Shown here: one piece after another, positions 1 to 12,462 of the stretch | Layout of the letters: each line of letters starts with the position of its first letter | How positions within the stretch are numbered: position 1 is the stretch's first letter | NCBI RefSeq assembly: GCF_004337985.1 | Contig: NC_043742.1 | Coordinates: forward strand, 4,701,259 to 4,765,258 | Length of the DNA: 64,000 bases | Source of the DNA: Pyricularia pennisetigena | Taxonomy: Eukaryota > Ascomycota > Sordariomycetes > Magnaporthales > Pyriculariaceae | Direction of reading: 5' to 3' | Made by a program: the position numbers and the translations under genes | Notes under the pieces: model-generated | Told to the model about the DNA's origin: nothing | Databases searched by the model: none | Seen by the model: only the letters and a program-made list of their open reading frames with translations

Positions 1-1948
1 AAATTTTGATTGAACGAAATCTTGCGAATCAATTTTGGTCGCCAAAACTTCTCGGAGCATTTCCCTCGACTGGCGAGATTGGGTATCCACGCCAATTGAA
101 AGTTAGCACACCAAGCACCGTCAATGTCCAATTACGGGTGAGATTTTATTTCTTCAATCCAACCATCCCTGGATTGATATGCGGAGATGGTAGCTTGGAC
201 AACACTGCGAAATGCAGACATCGGGGGAAAAATGGAACAAAAGCAAACGACAAGTTCGAAATGATGGCTTCAGTCAAGGACATTGTTTCAACTAGGCACT
301 TATTCGGTATCTACTGTACAATTTAACCCCCAATAAGGCAGATGAACCTACGAAGGTAGTTTTATTCTCCGCTCCATGTTCTATCTTTATCTATCCGTCT
401 CGATGTGTGACAATGCCTCCCCGACCAATCCATGTTCAGTTCTGGGAAGATTGACAGAGCAGCCTCATGGGTGCAGCCTCGGCAACATCGGTACAATTTC
501 CGGTTCTAGATGTTTGCTTTACCTGCCAAATGCGATTCGATAGTAATCAATGCTGGTACATAATACTGGTTACGGTACTTGGTAGGTACCCTCGTCATCA
601 AGAAGCAGACGATCATGATTGTGACCGCACTACTGACGGTGCCAGATTGACATAGTAAGGACATCTGGAACAGGGCCGCCTTGTCTAAAAGGAAAAGACA
701 GTGCAGTGCTGGTAGGAGACCAACCTAACCTTGTACAGTATGTGATAATTAAGCACCACCCCCAACCCCACCAGCCTTGAAAGCACACCCCTTTCAAACT
801 TGGCGTGCAGCTGCCCCCCAAATGCCTCGTCTCCTTGAATGCTACATGTTTCAAGGGAGTATCAATATGACGCAGAAACTTGGAAAATAACCAAACAATA
901 GCCACACGGGTGTACAGTGATTGTTGATCATTGGAGACGTCGAGTAAAGCCCTAGTATCAGTTCCCGACACGGACGTCATGTAAAAGAAATGCTCCAGAG
1001 GCCTGACAATCAATCAATCTGTTGGGAATAGATAATTGTTATTATTTGTGTGCGTGTGTGTATGTATGTGTGTATACCGTAAACGTGCATGGCAGTCTGT
1101 AGAATACGGGATTTGCATGTGAGATGGATGGATGGATCAGGATGGACTGTGTGGTTGGTTGGTGGTTCGTCTCTGGGTCGGTCCCAGTTTTGCCCAGGAA
1201 CGAACGAAAACCATGCAGTACAGCGAAAATGCCATGGGAAAATACGAGTCCAGATGGAACCATGACCTTATCTTGCCTTTGGCCTTGCAAATATACAATC
1301 TCGTCTCTACTACCGAGAAGGGCCCCCGCCAGACGAAGACGACGGATGAGTGAGGAATTGAAGAGCCAAATTTCGGGTTTCTTCAGGCTGTCTTGCCCTG
1401 ACCTAACTAAGCCTTGCAAGAAGACAGCTTAACCTATTCCCGCCATCTTCTCCCTCTCATATTTCGTTATGCCTTGGAGGAATCCAATTCCCTGCCCGGA
1501 TTGGTCCGAGGTGGCGGCGTGCTTCGGCACTGTCTCATTGATCTGCAAAGTTCGTTCCCGGTCGGGAGTGGCGTGACTCTGAGGAGTAGGTACCAAGACT
1601 CGCAGTGTAAGGCAAGAGAGGGAAAAAAAAATAATAAAAAGAAAATAAAAGAAAAATGAGTCTTGGAGAGGAGCACAGTATTTGATACGGTCGGCCTAGT
1701 CTAGACTGGATAGTCTGTTTCCAGAAGGAATACTCCTCCCATCGTAGAAACTCCAAGCTTTCGCCTTCCAGATCCCTCGACTTACGCGGCCTTTGCCTCT
1801 TCAGATGCGACAGCTCATAGCCAACCATCCCCATTGGGCTCGTGTTCGGCTGCCAGGGTAGCCAGTGCATATGTCTCCGACCTTGGTCTTCCGAGGAGAC
1901 AGCTGTCATGGGAGGGGGAAACTGCGATCAGTTGCCACCGACAAACAG

Positions 1949-1985
<37 letters not shown>

Positions 1986-3472
1986 GTCCGTGTCCCACGC
2001 GAGTTGGAACTGCTGTGTGCCAAACGGAACAGTTGAACCGCATTCCCCGCGCCAGAGCTAATGTATTGCCCAGCGGCGCGTCGGTAGCTACGAATTAGTC
2101 AACATAGATCGAATCCCCATGATGCCTGCAACAAATCGCTAGCCTGATCCTCGACCTCTATAGCCTCCATAGCCTTCACCACTAGCATGCTGTAGTCTTC
2201 TAGCATGGTGTTTAAGCCTAGTCTAGGTCCTGAGTGGCTTGGCCAAGATACGTTGGTTCGATGGAACGGCTAAAAGACCCTGACTACTACTTTATGATTG
2301 TGGACGTTGGATCCTCAGCTGCCGGCCATCGGCTTAAATGGTGCAACTCCTCATCGGACGATATATAGGGGTGAACAAAATACCAATAAACACCCGGATT
2401 GAAGCCACAATTGGTCCCAAACGTGCGACCGTTAGCATCAACGAGTCAGGCCAACAGCCGACAGTCGTCTATCTTCACGATATAATCATCTACTCGTGTT
2501 TCTTGCGGCTGCTTCTTTTAGTTGGGGTGAATAATGACAGCATTTCTTTTATTTTTCTGCTTGTCTCTCCTCCGGTAGGATGACTCTCTATATTTCTCAC
2601 ATTGTCTATTCAGGTTCCAGTTTGAGGCTATCGTGACATGTGCGTGTACCATTCCGATGTACACACGCGTATACCAATACACTGTTTCTGACACAAATTG
2701 TCCACCATATTGCCACAAAGTTTGATTCAAATAGACACGTAACATACCACGTATGGGCAACATTGAGTTGTTTACATAACCCAAGTCGCGCGAGCGAATC
2801 GTGATAGTACTCCCGGTTGTTTCTATCTGTCGGGCTATTTGGCCATATTCGTTCGTTCACGCCTCTTCATGTTTCACGAAACGGTGTACAATATGTTCCA
2901 AAGAATGGGTTGAACGACCCGAAACCTCATCGGTCTTGTCTGACTTTCGAAGAACCGGAGACCTGGACCGCTCGATATCGCACGCTGGTCACGAGATCTA
3001 CCAGAAGTTTTCTTTTCGTCAAGCCTCGCGTCGAGAGATACGCTGCACCAAACCTGGGGTCGGATATCCCAATATAGTAACTAGCCCACATGGCAGTATC
3101 TATTGGCGCGGCGGGAATTGAGAGTCACATGGATATGGGTCGAAAAAAGTGTCACCACTCAGAGAATACGGGCAGTACAGACCAGTGATTACACATGCCA
3201 TACCGTATCACATGAACACTTCAAAGAGAGACCGGTGTTCAGCTGAAGTCATTGTAGGTCCCTCAAATCATCAAAGGGACTCACTCAAGCAAAGCCACAC
3301 GGATCAAGATGAGACGGATCCGTGATGCTCCTCCCCCGAACATCAACATCGGGTGAAACAAGCAGTCAGTCAGATTCAATTGATTCAATACCGACCGAAA
3401 AAAAAAAAAAAAAAATACCACGCAGGAGATGGCAGTGTGTCGGTCAAGTCCATGACTATCCAAAAACCGAGT
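1..3472. other. gene-free stretch
   Basis: No open frame here shows a recognisable domain, and the longest (about 100-125 codons) overlap on both strands as expected by chance. The stretch holds an uninterrupted A36 run at 1949-1984 and an A-rich run near 3400, and is otherwise unremarkable. Part of its right end must be the 3' UTR of the minus-strand DNA glycosylase that stops at 3473. Confidence 0.6.
1949..1984. repeat. poly(A) homopolymer, 36 nt
   Basis: Uninterrupted run of 36 A residues. No retroelement body or target-site duplication is visible next to it. Its length may be inaccurate in the assembly. Confidence 0.9.
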
Positions 3473-4706
3473 CTACTCCATTGTACTAATGTCTGTTTCT
3501 TCGACTCGCCACATGTACCACATGAACAAGCTCCTGTAAGGCTTGAATCGGTCTGAAAGTTCGGTCATATCTGTCAAAGCCGCCATTAGTAAAGCTTCGG
3601 GACCATATATATAGACATTTATGTCTTTCGGATGCACACGCCATACCCTTTTCGTTCATATACTTCCATTTCCCGGCCTTGCTGTTTTTCATCTTAGCTA
3701 CGTCGCGGCCCGAAAAGGCGGCCATTCCTCGCTGGACGCCAAGGTCCCCCAAGCTGAACACGTCCATGAACTTCAGCCCGAAGCAAGCAAACATTTCCAC
3801 GCTCCAGCGCCCGAGACCCCGCACCGCAATAAGCTTCTCTAAAACTTGCTCGTACGGGAGATCGGCAAAAAGCTGCGCGCTTAGCTCGCCCGAAGCAAAC
3901 TTTTCCGCCAGGCCCTTAACGTACTCGGCTTTGCGCTGGGAAAGACCAGCGGTCCGAAGCTTCTCAATGGTCGTGACCGCGACGCTGGATGGACTGGGAA
4001 AACGTTCGCCAGGCTTTTCATCAGGAAATAATGCTACAAATTTGGCCTTGATGGAGCGCGCCGCAGCCCCGGAGACTTGTTGACTTATGATGCCACTGCA
4101 AAGACTTTCGAAAGGATCGATCTTCTCAGCCAGTCCCTCCGGACTAAAAATGTGACAATGATGTGCTTCAATCAAAGGCTTCATGCGGGGATCGACGCGA
4201 ATCAGATGTGCACATGCCTCCTCGAGTAGGGTAGCGGTGGTCGTCGGTCCCTTCGTAGGCACCCCAACTTTCGATGGTAATGATGAAGCATCCTGACCTG
4301 ATAGATGGTCCGCAGCGACTACGACCCGTGAAGTCTCCGGCGACAGCAGCTGGGCATTCGCAACATGGGCGTCGGCGAGACGCGTCACTGCCTTGTTCTT
4401 GGGAGTATTTGATGGGCGGCCTGGTTCAGAAATGAGGCCAACAGCACTTGGAGTGGGCGTTACTGGCGGTGGTAGAGGTGAGGCGGCAGGAGCAGCAGTA
4501 CGGCGCTTCTTTGGAGTGGTTGGTTCCTCTTGGTTGACAGATCCTGGCGAGCCACCTCCTGGAGATTTCCGTTTCTTGATTTGATCCTTTTTAGCGGTCA
4601 GGTTCAAAGGTGGTGCTGGCATGCTGGCAGTCTTCGATGCCTCTGTTGCGATCGAGCTCTTCTCTAAGGCTATACTCAGCCGGGCAGATCTGCGAGTTGC
4701 TGTCAT
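3473..4706 (-). CDS. MAG1: DNA-3-methyladenine glycosylase II, Mag1/AlkA type (HhH-GPD)
   Basis: Removes alkylated purines such as 3-methyladenine in nuclear base-excision repair. Two exons, 4706-3647 and 3570-3473, joined over a 76-nt intron (3571-3646, donor GTATGG, acceptor TTTGACAG), give 385 residues. Without splicing the frame runs on into a tail unlike the family; splicing restores the expected C-terminus with KPYRSLFMWYMWR. Residues 1-155 are a low-complexity, basic Ser/Pro/Ala-rich extension (KKRK near 44, KKRR near 66) that probably carries nuclear localisation signals. The catalytic domain follows: ISQQVSG near 207, the helix-hairpin-helix VRGLGRWS at 295-302, and DVFSLGDLGVQRG with the expected catalytic Asp at 321. 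The start is the first ATG of the frame, giving MTATRRSARL. The catalytic domain is complete, so the gene looks functional; substrate range is inferred from the family. Confidence 0.93.
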
Positions 4707-7196
4707 TTTCGACGAACATGCAGAATGCCGTGTCGAAAGGGGTTTTGATATGCGATTCTTTAGTATTGCCTTGTTGACAATGATTGTTGACCAGAACTCT
4801 AGAAAGCGAGTGAAATTGACCGAGAGGGGCTACTCTCATCAGAGTTCGGCATAGAGTCGATGACGCCAGGACTGAGAGTGTGCGGTCGGCCTCAAACAAG
4901 ACACATAACACTGTGATATGCAAAACTACTCCGTTAGGTGTAAAAACATATATCGTGGTTTTTAGATCATTTACGTGCAAGCAATTAAAATTGCAGCAAT
5001 TGTCGAGACAACGGACCTAACATAAATATGATAGATATGATTGATATACAAATTCATCATCATAAGGCCTTGTCCTGCAATGGGTGTTTTAGAACGGCAG
5101 GCGAAACGCGCCGCACTTCACCTAAATGTCGATTTCTGCAATACGAACCAGGCGCCAGTTCACGTGGACGGGTTAGCAAGCAAAGGCTGCAGCTGCTTGC
5201 TCCTGCTGCTGACTTGCTTACTGTTACTTCCATCAATCGTCCCGACTTGTTAGCATTGGTAAACATAGGACAGGTCCTAGTTTAGATTAGTCAACTTTGT
5301 TATCAGCAACAGCTATTCTAGACCCAGCCCAGAAGAGAAATAAAGTATACAGTAGCAAATAGGCTTGATGTACCTAGGGAAAAGGCCTAGTTTCCCCTGG
5401 ATTGACGAGATATGAGATCATGGTCGTGCGTTTCCGGGTTTGATGTTATTACGTCCGACATCGAAGCAAATAGAACAAGAACAAGCTCATTATGCACTTA
5501 CCCCTGTGGATTTAGGTAAGCATTCTGCAAAATCGGGTTGCCCACGGACCTGCAAAGCCCTTTCAGTTGAGGCGCAGCTGCCACGAAATTATGGGGGGAT
5601 GATGGATGTCCGCTGGGCTGGGCACGTGCAAATCAATCAGTCGATACGAATGAGTGTGCCCAAGGATGCGGGTCTGATAGGCATCAATGAGATGACAGGT
5701 GTCCCTGGGTTCATGCTGCCATGCCAGAAAAAGGAGTGCCAGTACACCACACCCTGCTACTACAGACAGGTGGCAGATGATTCGCATCGGTTAAAATTGA
5801 TTAAGCGTTGTCAATCGATCTTTAAGATACATGGTAATATTATGCACCTTGCTTTGTTCGAATCCATTGAAAAATAAAAAATAAAAAAATCTATGCTACT
5901 GGAAAGGCTAGATTGAAGCGAATCATCAACTTTATGTAGCACTGGCAATTTTGCATCTAGTGTGTGGTACATTGCAAATGGAGTTTTATTTCTTTCGCAA
6001 AAACCACTATCAGCCATCAGCCTTGTTTGGTCTGATTCCTGTTTATTCCACGGTGTACAGTCCCATCTTGGTCTCAAATCAACAATCCCACCTCGAAGAA
6101 AGTAAACAAAAAGACTCGGAAATACTTCCCCTGAGCCTGCATGTTTGTCACTTAGACATGCCGTCCCCACCAGAGTTGAAGATACCAAATTATAGTACAA
6201 GTTTCCAGTTGCCCTCGACCAAAATGTCAAAACATTTAAACATTTACAGTCAATTACTTATCCCAGACAGAGTACCTGGAAGATCAAGTTAGGGGAACGA
6301 TTGATCACCTCTACTGCACGCAGGCTACAGTAGATACAGTGAATGTCAAACGGTTGGCTCGTCCACTGGATCAGCAAAGCGGGAGGAGAACAGGGTGGTT
6401 CTTGGCAATGCACCCCCTAAATTAAGTCACCGAAAAAGCCCCACCCATAACTGAAGTACACGGAACCTTGACATGCTTGGACCACAATCCCACGGCGCGC
6501 GCACACCCCCGGCTCCTCCTGTTCTTCGCGCCAACTTTTTTTTGCTCACTGCAAATTTTAACCATTCTGATAGGCCGGGGCCGCTCCAGTCTTGGCTTCC
6601 ATCTTCTCTGGGCCCGGTTTTGCCAGTCGTCTCCTGCTCCAGGCTCACCACTTGGCTTGCCCCTAATCTCGCATGTCGTGTTCTCCAGGTGCTGTAGTCG
6701 ATTCGCTGCAGACTTCAGCCTTCCACTGAATCCATCCGTCCGCGAGGAGAAAATTATTCCGCGGCGACCCCAAGCCTAGCGAACGACCTGCGAACCTCAA
6801 CCGCCACAGCATAGCGCACCTCCAATTGACTCGTGGCTCCCGGCAGTATCGTTACTTTCCGACCCGGGCTTATCGTCGTCCCGAACTGCTTACGTCGTCG
6901 CCCTCGGAACTGCAACTACACAACACCCTCGTGTGCCGGTACGGTGCCATCACGAAAATACTGGCTGCGCAGGACCCTGGAAACTAGTCCTCAGCCTAAG
7001 AGCCTTTTGTGTCATTTGCTCATTCTGATTAGATCTTCGTTACACTCGTATAGATCGCTGGTCTGCCGCCCTCGACGGTTTTTGCCCCCAACACGAAATA
7101 CAAGACAGCCGGCTACTCTCGTTTATCTTCACCCGACTCTCTTATTTTCGCGCTCAACTCGGGTGGTGCTGAGGACCGCTCACACACACCACAAAA
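4707..7196. other. gene-free stretch between divergent genes
   Basis: Shared upstream region of the glycosylase (-) and the GT62 gene (+). A 145-codon frame at 5440-5877 has no recognisable domain and no usable splice context, so I do not call it. The last several hundred bases before 7197 are C/T-rich and probably hold the promoter and 5' UTR of the GT62 gene. Confidence 0.55.
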
Positions 7197-8738
7197 ATGC
7201 TTCTTCCAAAGGGTGGTCTGAACTGGAAAGCCGCAAGAGGCTCACTACCGCCCTCAAGGGCGATATGGACTTTTGTCACAAGAACCAGGTTCCTGTTGCT
7301 CGTCGCCCTGTCCGGCGTGTTTCTATTACTATGGCGCGGAATCAGGTCTTCAGCTTCCGAGATGCAGAGGTTAGTTTTCAGTCTGCTGAAATCCTGTTTC
7401 ACTATGGGGAAACATGTACAATGGATCTGTGCTACCAATAGAGACCTCGGCTGACATGGCATCTGCGCACAACTAGCTTCTACTGTTGGGGACCATCAAA
7501 GCCTCCTATGGAGATGACGGTGAATGAGCAGGCCGCATGGAACGCCCATATGCAAACTCCTGTCATATTCAATCACCACACGCCTTTAGAAATCAACTCG
7601 TCTACCATCATCCACCACGATCTGAATCCTATCAAGTCGACCCCCAAGGCCGTCGCCAACGAGGAGCGCGTTCTCATCCTGACGCCACTCAAGGACGCAG
7701 CGCCTTATCTTTCCAAGTACTTTGAATTGATTGCCGAGCTTACATACCCCCACCACCTGATCGACCTTGCCTTCCTTGTTGGCGATTCAACCGACGATAC
7801 TCTCGCAGTCCTCTCCTCCGAGATCGATAGGATACAGAAGCGTTCCGACAATGTTCCTTTCCGCAGCGCCACGATCGTCGAGAAGGACTTTAACTTCAAG
7901 CTAAGCCAAGACGTCCAGGACCGCCACGGCTTCGAGGCCCAGGCGCCACGCCGCAAGAACATGGGGCGTGCCCGTAACTACCTACTCTATACTGCACTGA
8001 AGCCAGAACACTCCTGGGTCTATTGGCGCGATGTCGACATCGTCGACAGCCCCAAGGCTGTGCTGGAGGACTTTGTTGCCCACGACAAGGATATCCTTGT
8101 TCCTAACATTTGGTTCCATCGCTACAAGGATGGCAAAGATATTGAGGGCCGATGTAAGTTGGAGACCTATCAATCAACCTCCCTGGTGCGCCCTCACAAT
8201 TTTGCTAACGTGTGCTCAACATAGTCGACTACAACTCCTGGATCGAGTCCGACAAGGGCCGTAAATTGGTAGCTAGTCTCGACAAGGATGTTGTCCTCGC
8301 AGAGGGTAAGTTCCCCCCTTTCTTTTTCGTACTACTATGGAGATGATCAGAGTGCTGACAATACCACAGGTTACAAGCAGTACGACACTGGCCGTACCTA
8401 CATGGCTAAGATGGGCGACTGGCGTGAAGACGCGACCAAGGAGATTGAGCTTGACGGCATTGGTGGCGTGAACATTGTTGTCAAGGCAGATGTTCACAGA
8501 TCAGGTATGTTCACTCTTCCAGTAATTTACTGATATGTCATGATACACCCAAGGCATCAATTCTGAGTTAACCCCCCATCCCACAATAGGCATCAACTTC
8601 CCTTGCTACGCCTTTGAGAATCAAGCCGAGACAGAAGGCTTTGCCAAGATGGCCAAGAAGGCAGGATACCAAGTCATTGGTCTCCCCAACTACGTAGTAT
8701 GGCACATCGACACTGATGAGAAGGCAGGCAATGCCTGA
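7197..8738 (+). CDS. GT62 alpha-mannosyltransferase (Mnn9/Anp1/Van1 family)
   Basis: Subunit of the Golgi mannan polymerase complexes that extend the alpha-1,6-mannan backbone on N-glycans, using GDP-mannose. Five exons: 7197-7369, 7477-8153, 8225-8305, 8370-8504 and 8590-8738, giving 404 residues; all introns are GT-AG and keep frame. The protein is type II: a short cytosolic N-terminus, one hydrophobic anchor at about 31-47, then a luminal catalytic domain. Family landmarks are RVLILTPLKDAAPYL, the YPHHLIDLAFLVGDS segment, the DxD metal/nucleotide site in WRDVDIVDSP (Asp243 and Asp245), EGYKQYDTGRTYMAKMGDW, and the C-terminal NFPCYAFENQAETEG. The start ATG follows CACAAAA, a good fungal context. 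Yeast Mnn9 is about 395 residues, so length fits. I cannot separate Mnn9 from Anp1 orthology without alignment. Confidence 0.95.
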
Positions 8739-10249
8739 AGAGGCCAGGAGACTGTGAGCCATCATCTGCTCAGACGCAATGTTTTATGAGCTGGTGTCGG
8801 AACGACATCAGAGCCGTCCTTGAGACTGCGACCTTGGACACACCATTTTCGTGTCTATACTATTCCTCCTCACGCCGTAATACTCACTTCTAGAGCCACA
8901 GTTGCTGGGGAGCCTCGCTGAAGCGGCGACAGAAGACATCATTATTGTACGACTTTATAAGAGACGGGAAAGACGAAGCGGGTCTCGAACGATGCGTACG
9001 GACATATTGCATTACATGTTGTTTCGAAAGTTCAAAACCAAGAGGAGTTTTCTTTTTACAGGGTTGGGTTTGGGAATGTTTCTTGTCTAATTCTATTCTC
9101 CTAGCTGTTCCATTCGTCCATATCTTCACTCAAGACAAGAACGTCACGCCATGAAACAGAGTTCGAAGGAATTGTTTTGTATTAAAGGCGCGCTAGGCTT
9201 TTTTTCTTTCTTTCCTTTTTTCCCCCCTCTTTCCTTTCTTGCTTAAGCGACATGGTTTCTTGTGCGGGTTTACTGTCAGAAACGGATGCAGCATAGAGAA
9301 GCGACTATCTCAGTCGCGTTTGTTGAGTGAATAATGAGCCATCATAGCAAGGTCTGCATATATATCAAACTGGGAAACAGCCTGAGGACCTCTATGTTCA
9401 TGAAAACTATCATCAGAACTCGCTATTGCAAAATAACCGATAACTTGAATGAGAATGGGCATATACATTCCTCGCCATTGCGTTGGCCATATTCCATACA
9501 AATCCCTGTATATGGCATCAACCATTGGATGCGCGAGACAAGGGCAGTAACGACTCGTTCGATCAGAGCTGCGAACCAGGCCCTATTTTTCAATCCAGGA
9601 TATACTCATTGCGTAAAGTCTTCCATGGGTCAACTCAACTACGTTGCAAATACATCTCAATCCTAATATTTCACTGTTGTTTTGTTCCGAGCATTCCTGT
9701 CGTCGAACACCCCATTTGACATGACATATTTGCCAGATCTTGAGATTAAAGCTTGTTTCTACTCTAGAGATCTATAGTTCACTGACTACATCGTCACAAT
9801 ATGAGCCTGATCAAGCATTCAGGGAGTCGGAAACTTGCTGGGGAGTTACGAGTTTGCGGTTTGATAGAGTCTAATGTATGATATACAGGGTTTCCACAAG
9901 TAACGCGACTTTTGCTTGACCGTTTCCAGTCGTCTAAATTCAAACAATCCCAGTCTGGAAGGCCGGGAGGGAACACTGATATAATAAAAAAAAAAAAAAA
10001 AGGTGTTACGCAAGGGTCCGCGTATTTGACCAAGCAGAACCAATTCTCCTTATCGACCAGCAGATCAACAGAATCAGCTAGCCATCTGGACAATTTCGAA
10101 CTGCTCAAGGTTGAGGACTGACGGGATCGCTGAGACAATGCCGCCTCCCCAACCGGTCACTCGTAATTTTGCGCCTTCCTCCGCCGCAAAGGTCGTATTA
10201 AATGGCATCCGTTCTTTTTTGTTTCGTCTCTAGCTGTCGAATGAATGTC
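8739..10249. other. gene-free stretch between convergent genes
   Basis: Lies between the 3' ends of the GT62 gene (+) and QCR7 (-). It contains a pyrimidine-rich tract near 9199-9241 and an A-run near 9987-10001. No coding frame with a recognisable domain was found. Confidence 0.55.
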
Positions 10250-10816
10250 CTAGTGAGCGCCCTTGGGAAGGACCTCGGCGGCATCGAGGGCGGCCTTTTC
10301 AGCGAGCTCGGCCTCGACGCGCTTGATAATCGGCAGAAGGTAGGGGACGTCCTGCTCTGGCTTGGTCCACTCGCTCTTGGGTAGCAATTGGTGCGATAAG
10401 CTGAGCTGTGCGGCACGGCGGAGCCTGAAGATGCGGTCGTAGTTCTCCTTGGGGTCGAGGCGCTTGATGGCGGTCTGAACAGTCTCGCTCTCCTCGGGAA
10501 TCAGGTCATCGGCCCTGCGTGATGGTAGATGACATGGTCAGACTGGTTCAGCCACAGCTTCTGCAAGGAGCAAGCAGAGGGTGTAGTTGTCCCAAAGCAA
10601 CGTAAGACGTGCCAGTAAAAAGTACATTTGTGAACTAAACACTTTCCTAGGCTGCAAAGGGAAATAGCAAAGGGGTCAAAAGATTTGGCTGGCATCTTAC
10701 CTGAGACCCATCTGACGGTAGCCGGCAGCATTTGCGTGCCACTCAGCCACGGGCATGAGCAGCTTCTTGAGCCACGGCCGCCTGAGGATAAAAGGAGCTG
10801 CTGAAGGGTACGACAT
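10250..10816 (-). CDS. QCR7: cytochrome b-c1 complex subunit 7 (14 kDa subunit)
   Basis: Matrix-side subunit of ubiquinol-cytochrome c reductase (respiratory complex III), needed for assembly around cytochrome b. Two exons, 10816-10701 and 10514-10250, flank a 186-nt intron (10515-10700, donor GTAAGA, acceptor ACGCAG) and encode 126 residues, close to the 127 of the yeast protein. The joint restores the highly conserved sequence NAAGYRQMGLRADDLIPEE. Further family features are ETVQTAIKRL, YDRIFRLRRAAQLS, LLPKSEWTKPEQDVPYL and a charged helical C-terminus. No cleavable presequence is visible, as expected for this subunit. The gene is too broken up by its intron to appear as one long frame. Two CACGTG boxes lie about 200-275 nt upstream of the ATG. 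Confidence 0.96.
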
Positions 10817-11009
10817 TTTCGGATTTCGATTGATCGGTTTACACGTTCGGAGGGTGCGATGCGGTGCGGCGATTATTTGTCGTCGTCGGGTCGTTGTGGC
10901 GATTCAATACAAGACGGAATCTTTCGCAATTCAATTCCCGCGGTTGCCAGGCGTGTCGAATCAGGTTGGGCCAGTTTCGAAGCTCCATGCACCAAAGGGG
11001 CCGATTTGA

Positions 11010-11033
11010 AGTCACGTGTATTTTTACGTGACT
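11010..11033. promoter_or_regulatory. E-box-containing inverted repeat upstream of QCR7
   Basis: Arms AGTCACGT (11010-11017) and ACGTGACT (11026-11033) are perfect inverted copies separated by 8 nt; the left arm forms a CACGTG core at 11013-11018. CACGTG is the established core for Cbf1-type and other bHLH factors. Its role here is inferred from position only, about 200 nt upstream of the QCR7 ATG. Confidence 0.5.
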
Positions 11034-11087
11034 CGAAGAAAAGGGAAAAAATGCCTGAGGCTCGGCAGACTGGGAGCACGATGCGCG

Positions 11088-11093
11088 CACGTG
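11088..11093. promoter_or_regulatory. second CACGTG E-box in the QCR7/carrier intergenic region
   Basis: A palindromic CACGTG hexamer, about 70 nt from the inverted repeat at 11010-11033 and about 275 nt upstream of the QCR7 start. The assignment as a binding site rests on the core motif only. Confidence 0.4.
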
Positions 11094-12462
11094 CTCACTC
11101 ACGCTATTACCCTTGAGTTACTGCGTCACATCGTAAAGAGCCACATACCAGCCAAGCCTTTTAGTTTCCTTAATCGTGGGAATTTGGTATGCATGCGCAG
11201 CTTAACGGCTTTTATCCGGTCTCTTATCCGGCTTCTGATATCTACTACTAATACTACGAAGCACAAAAGCCCGCAAAAGCAAGTAGATAAACCAAGTACC
11301 CAACATCTTTTGTGATAGATGGTTACTCCATATGAAGCTGGCTTGCCTTGTTTTCGGATCTGGCGAGGGACATAATCTTGCCCACCAATCTAATCACAGC
11401 GTGTTTTAACAAAGGTACCCAGTACATCGCTAGATGCGTCATTGCGACAAGGGGACAGACATTTTTTCCCCATGAAACCAACCAACAAAGGACTGACCTC
11501 ACGGACCTGGAAGTCTTTATCTGACGTAAACGGATACCCAAGACAATTGATACGATTTTCGCGATAAACACCTGATGACATTGCGTAGTTTTGTTTCAAT
11601 AAGTTATCTTTGCCATGCAGGTTGACAAGTCTAAGGCAGCAAAAATCGTTTGCAACAATTGGAAAAGAAACACAAAATTTATAAGAAAAAAAGAGAAAAA
11701 AAAAACCTACGTTAGTCCCAGCAAACAGGGGCAGCTTGTAACGCATTGCACATACGAAATCGACCGATTGATAGCTCGCTACCCTGACCCTCTGCCTCCT
11801 TTGCCTGCGGTTCCGAACCGAGCGGACCGAATGGCGTGCCGGTGCTGGTGCTGGTGCTACTAGGACTACTGAGAGCGGTGGGTGTTCGCCTGCTCACGCG
11901 GCTTTGGAGAATCGCTTCCCCGCACACACCGAGCTGTCGTGATCCGGCCAAGCCTTTTTTGTTGTTTTCCCTCTCTTTCTACTTTTCTTTTTTCTTTATC
12001 GGTGATTTTTTGCCGGTGTTGTTATGAGTTTCTGGCCTTTCTCATCGGACAAGTTCATTACTCGCCGTTGAACATCTTGGTGTCTTGCCGCTACGGGGCT
12101 TCTCGTTCGGTTTCCAGTTCCTCCACCCCCCGGCCAAGCCCCATTATATACCTGCACGCCAAAATACCACCTACGAAGCACATTATCCACCCACCCAAGG
12201 TACCCTCCAGTGCCTACATTACATTGACCTCAGGCGCCTTCCTTGATCTCGCTTCGAGCGACCGGTACAATTCGCAGCCACCCACCCACCCATCCACCCG
12301 TCAGAAGATAAACAAGCACAGAAGAGCCAGCCGCAGAATAACCATAACCCAGGCGGGATCGGGCTCTCTCGGGACGCATCTCGCCGCCCCAAAGAGCCCC
12401 TCCTGCTCGCGGTTACAAAATCGGGGTTGTGAAAGAGCACGCGCTGTTGAGGAGGGGGTGGA

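Larger units (their letters stand above)
10817..12462. other. intergenic region between divergent QCR7 and NAD+ carrier genes
   Basis: Shared upstream region of two mitochondrial-protein genes read in opposite directions. It holds the E-box pair noted separately, a C/T-rich zone at about 11940-12010 and CCACCCACCCA-type repeats at about 12185-12300 that probably belong to the carrier 5' UTR. No convincing coding frame; the 224-codon frame at 11882-12556 is low-complexity and overlaps the carrier start in another frame. Confidence 0.55.

Noticed and set aside
5440..5877. 145-codon plus-strand frame
   Set aside because: No recognisable domain, no supporting splice pattern, overlapping frames on the other strand; not enough to call a gene.
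6833..7441. 202-codon frame just before and over the GT62 start
   Set aside because: Low-complexity, no domain, and overlaps the true first exon in another frame; more likely 5' UTR.
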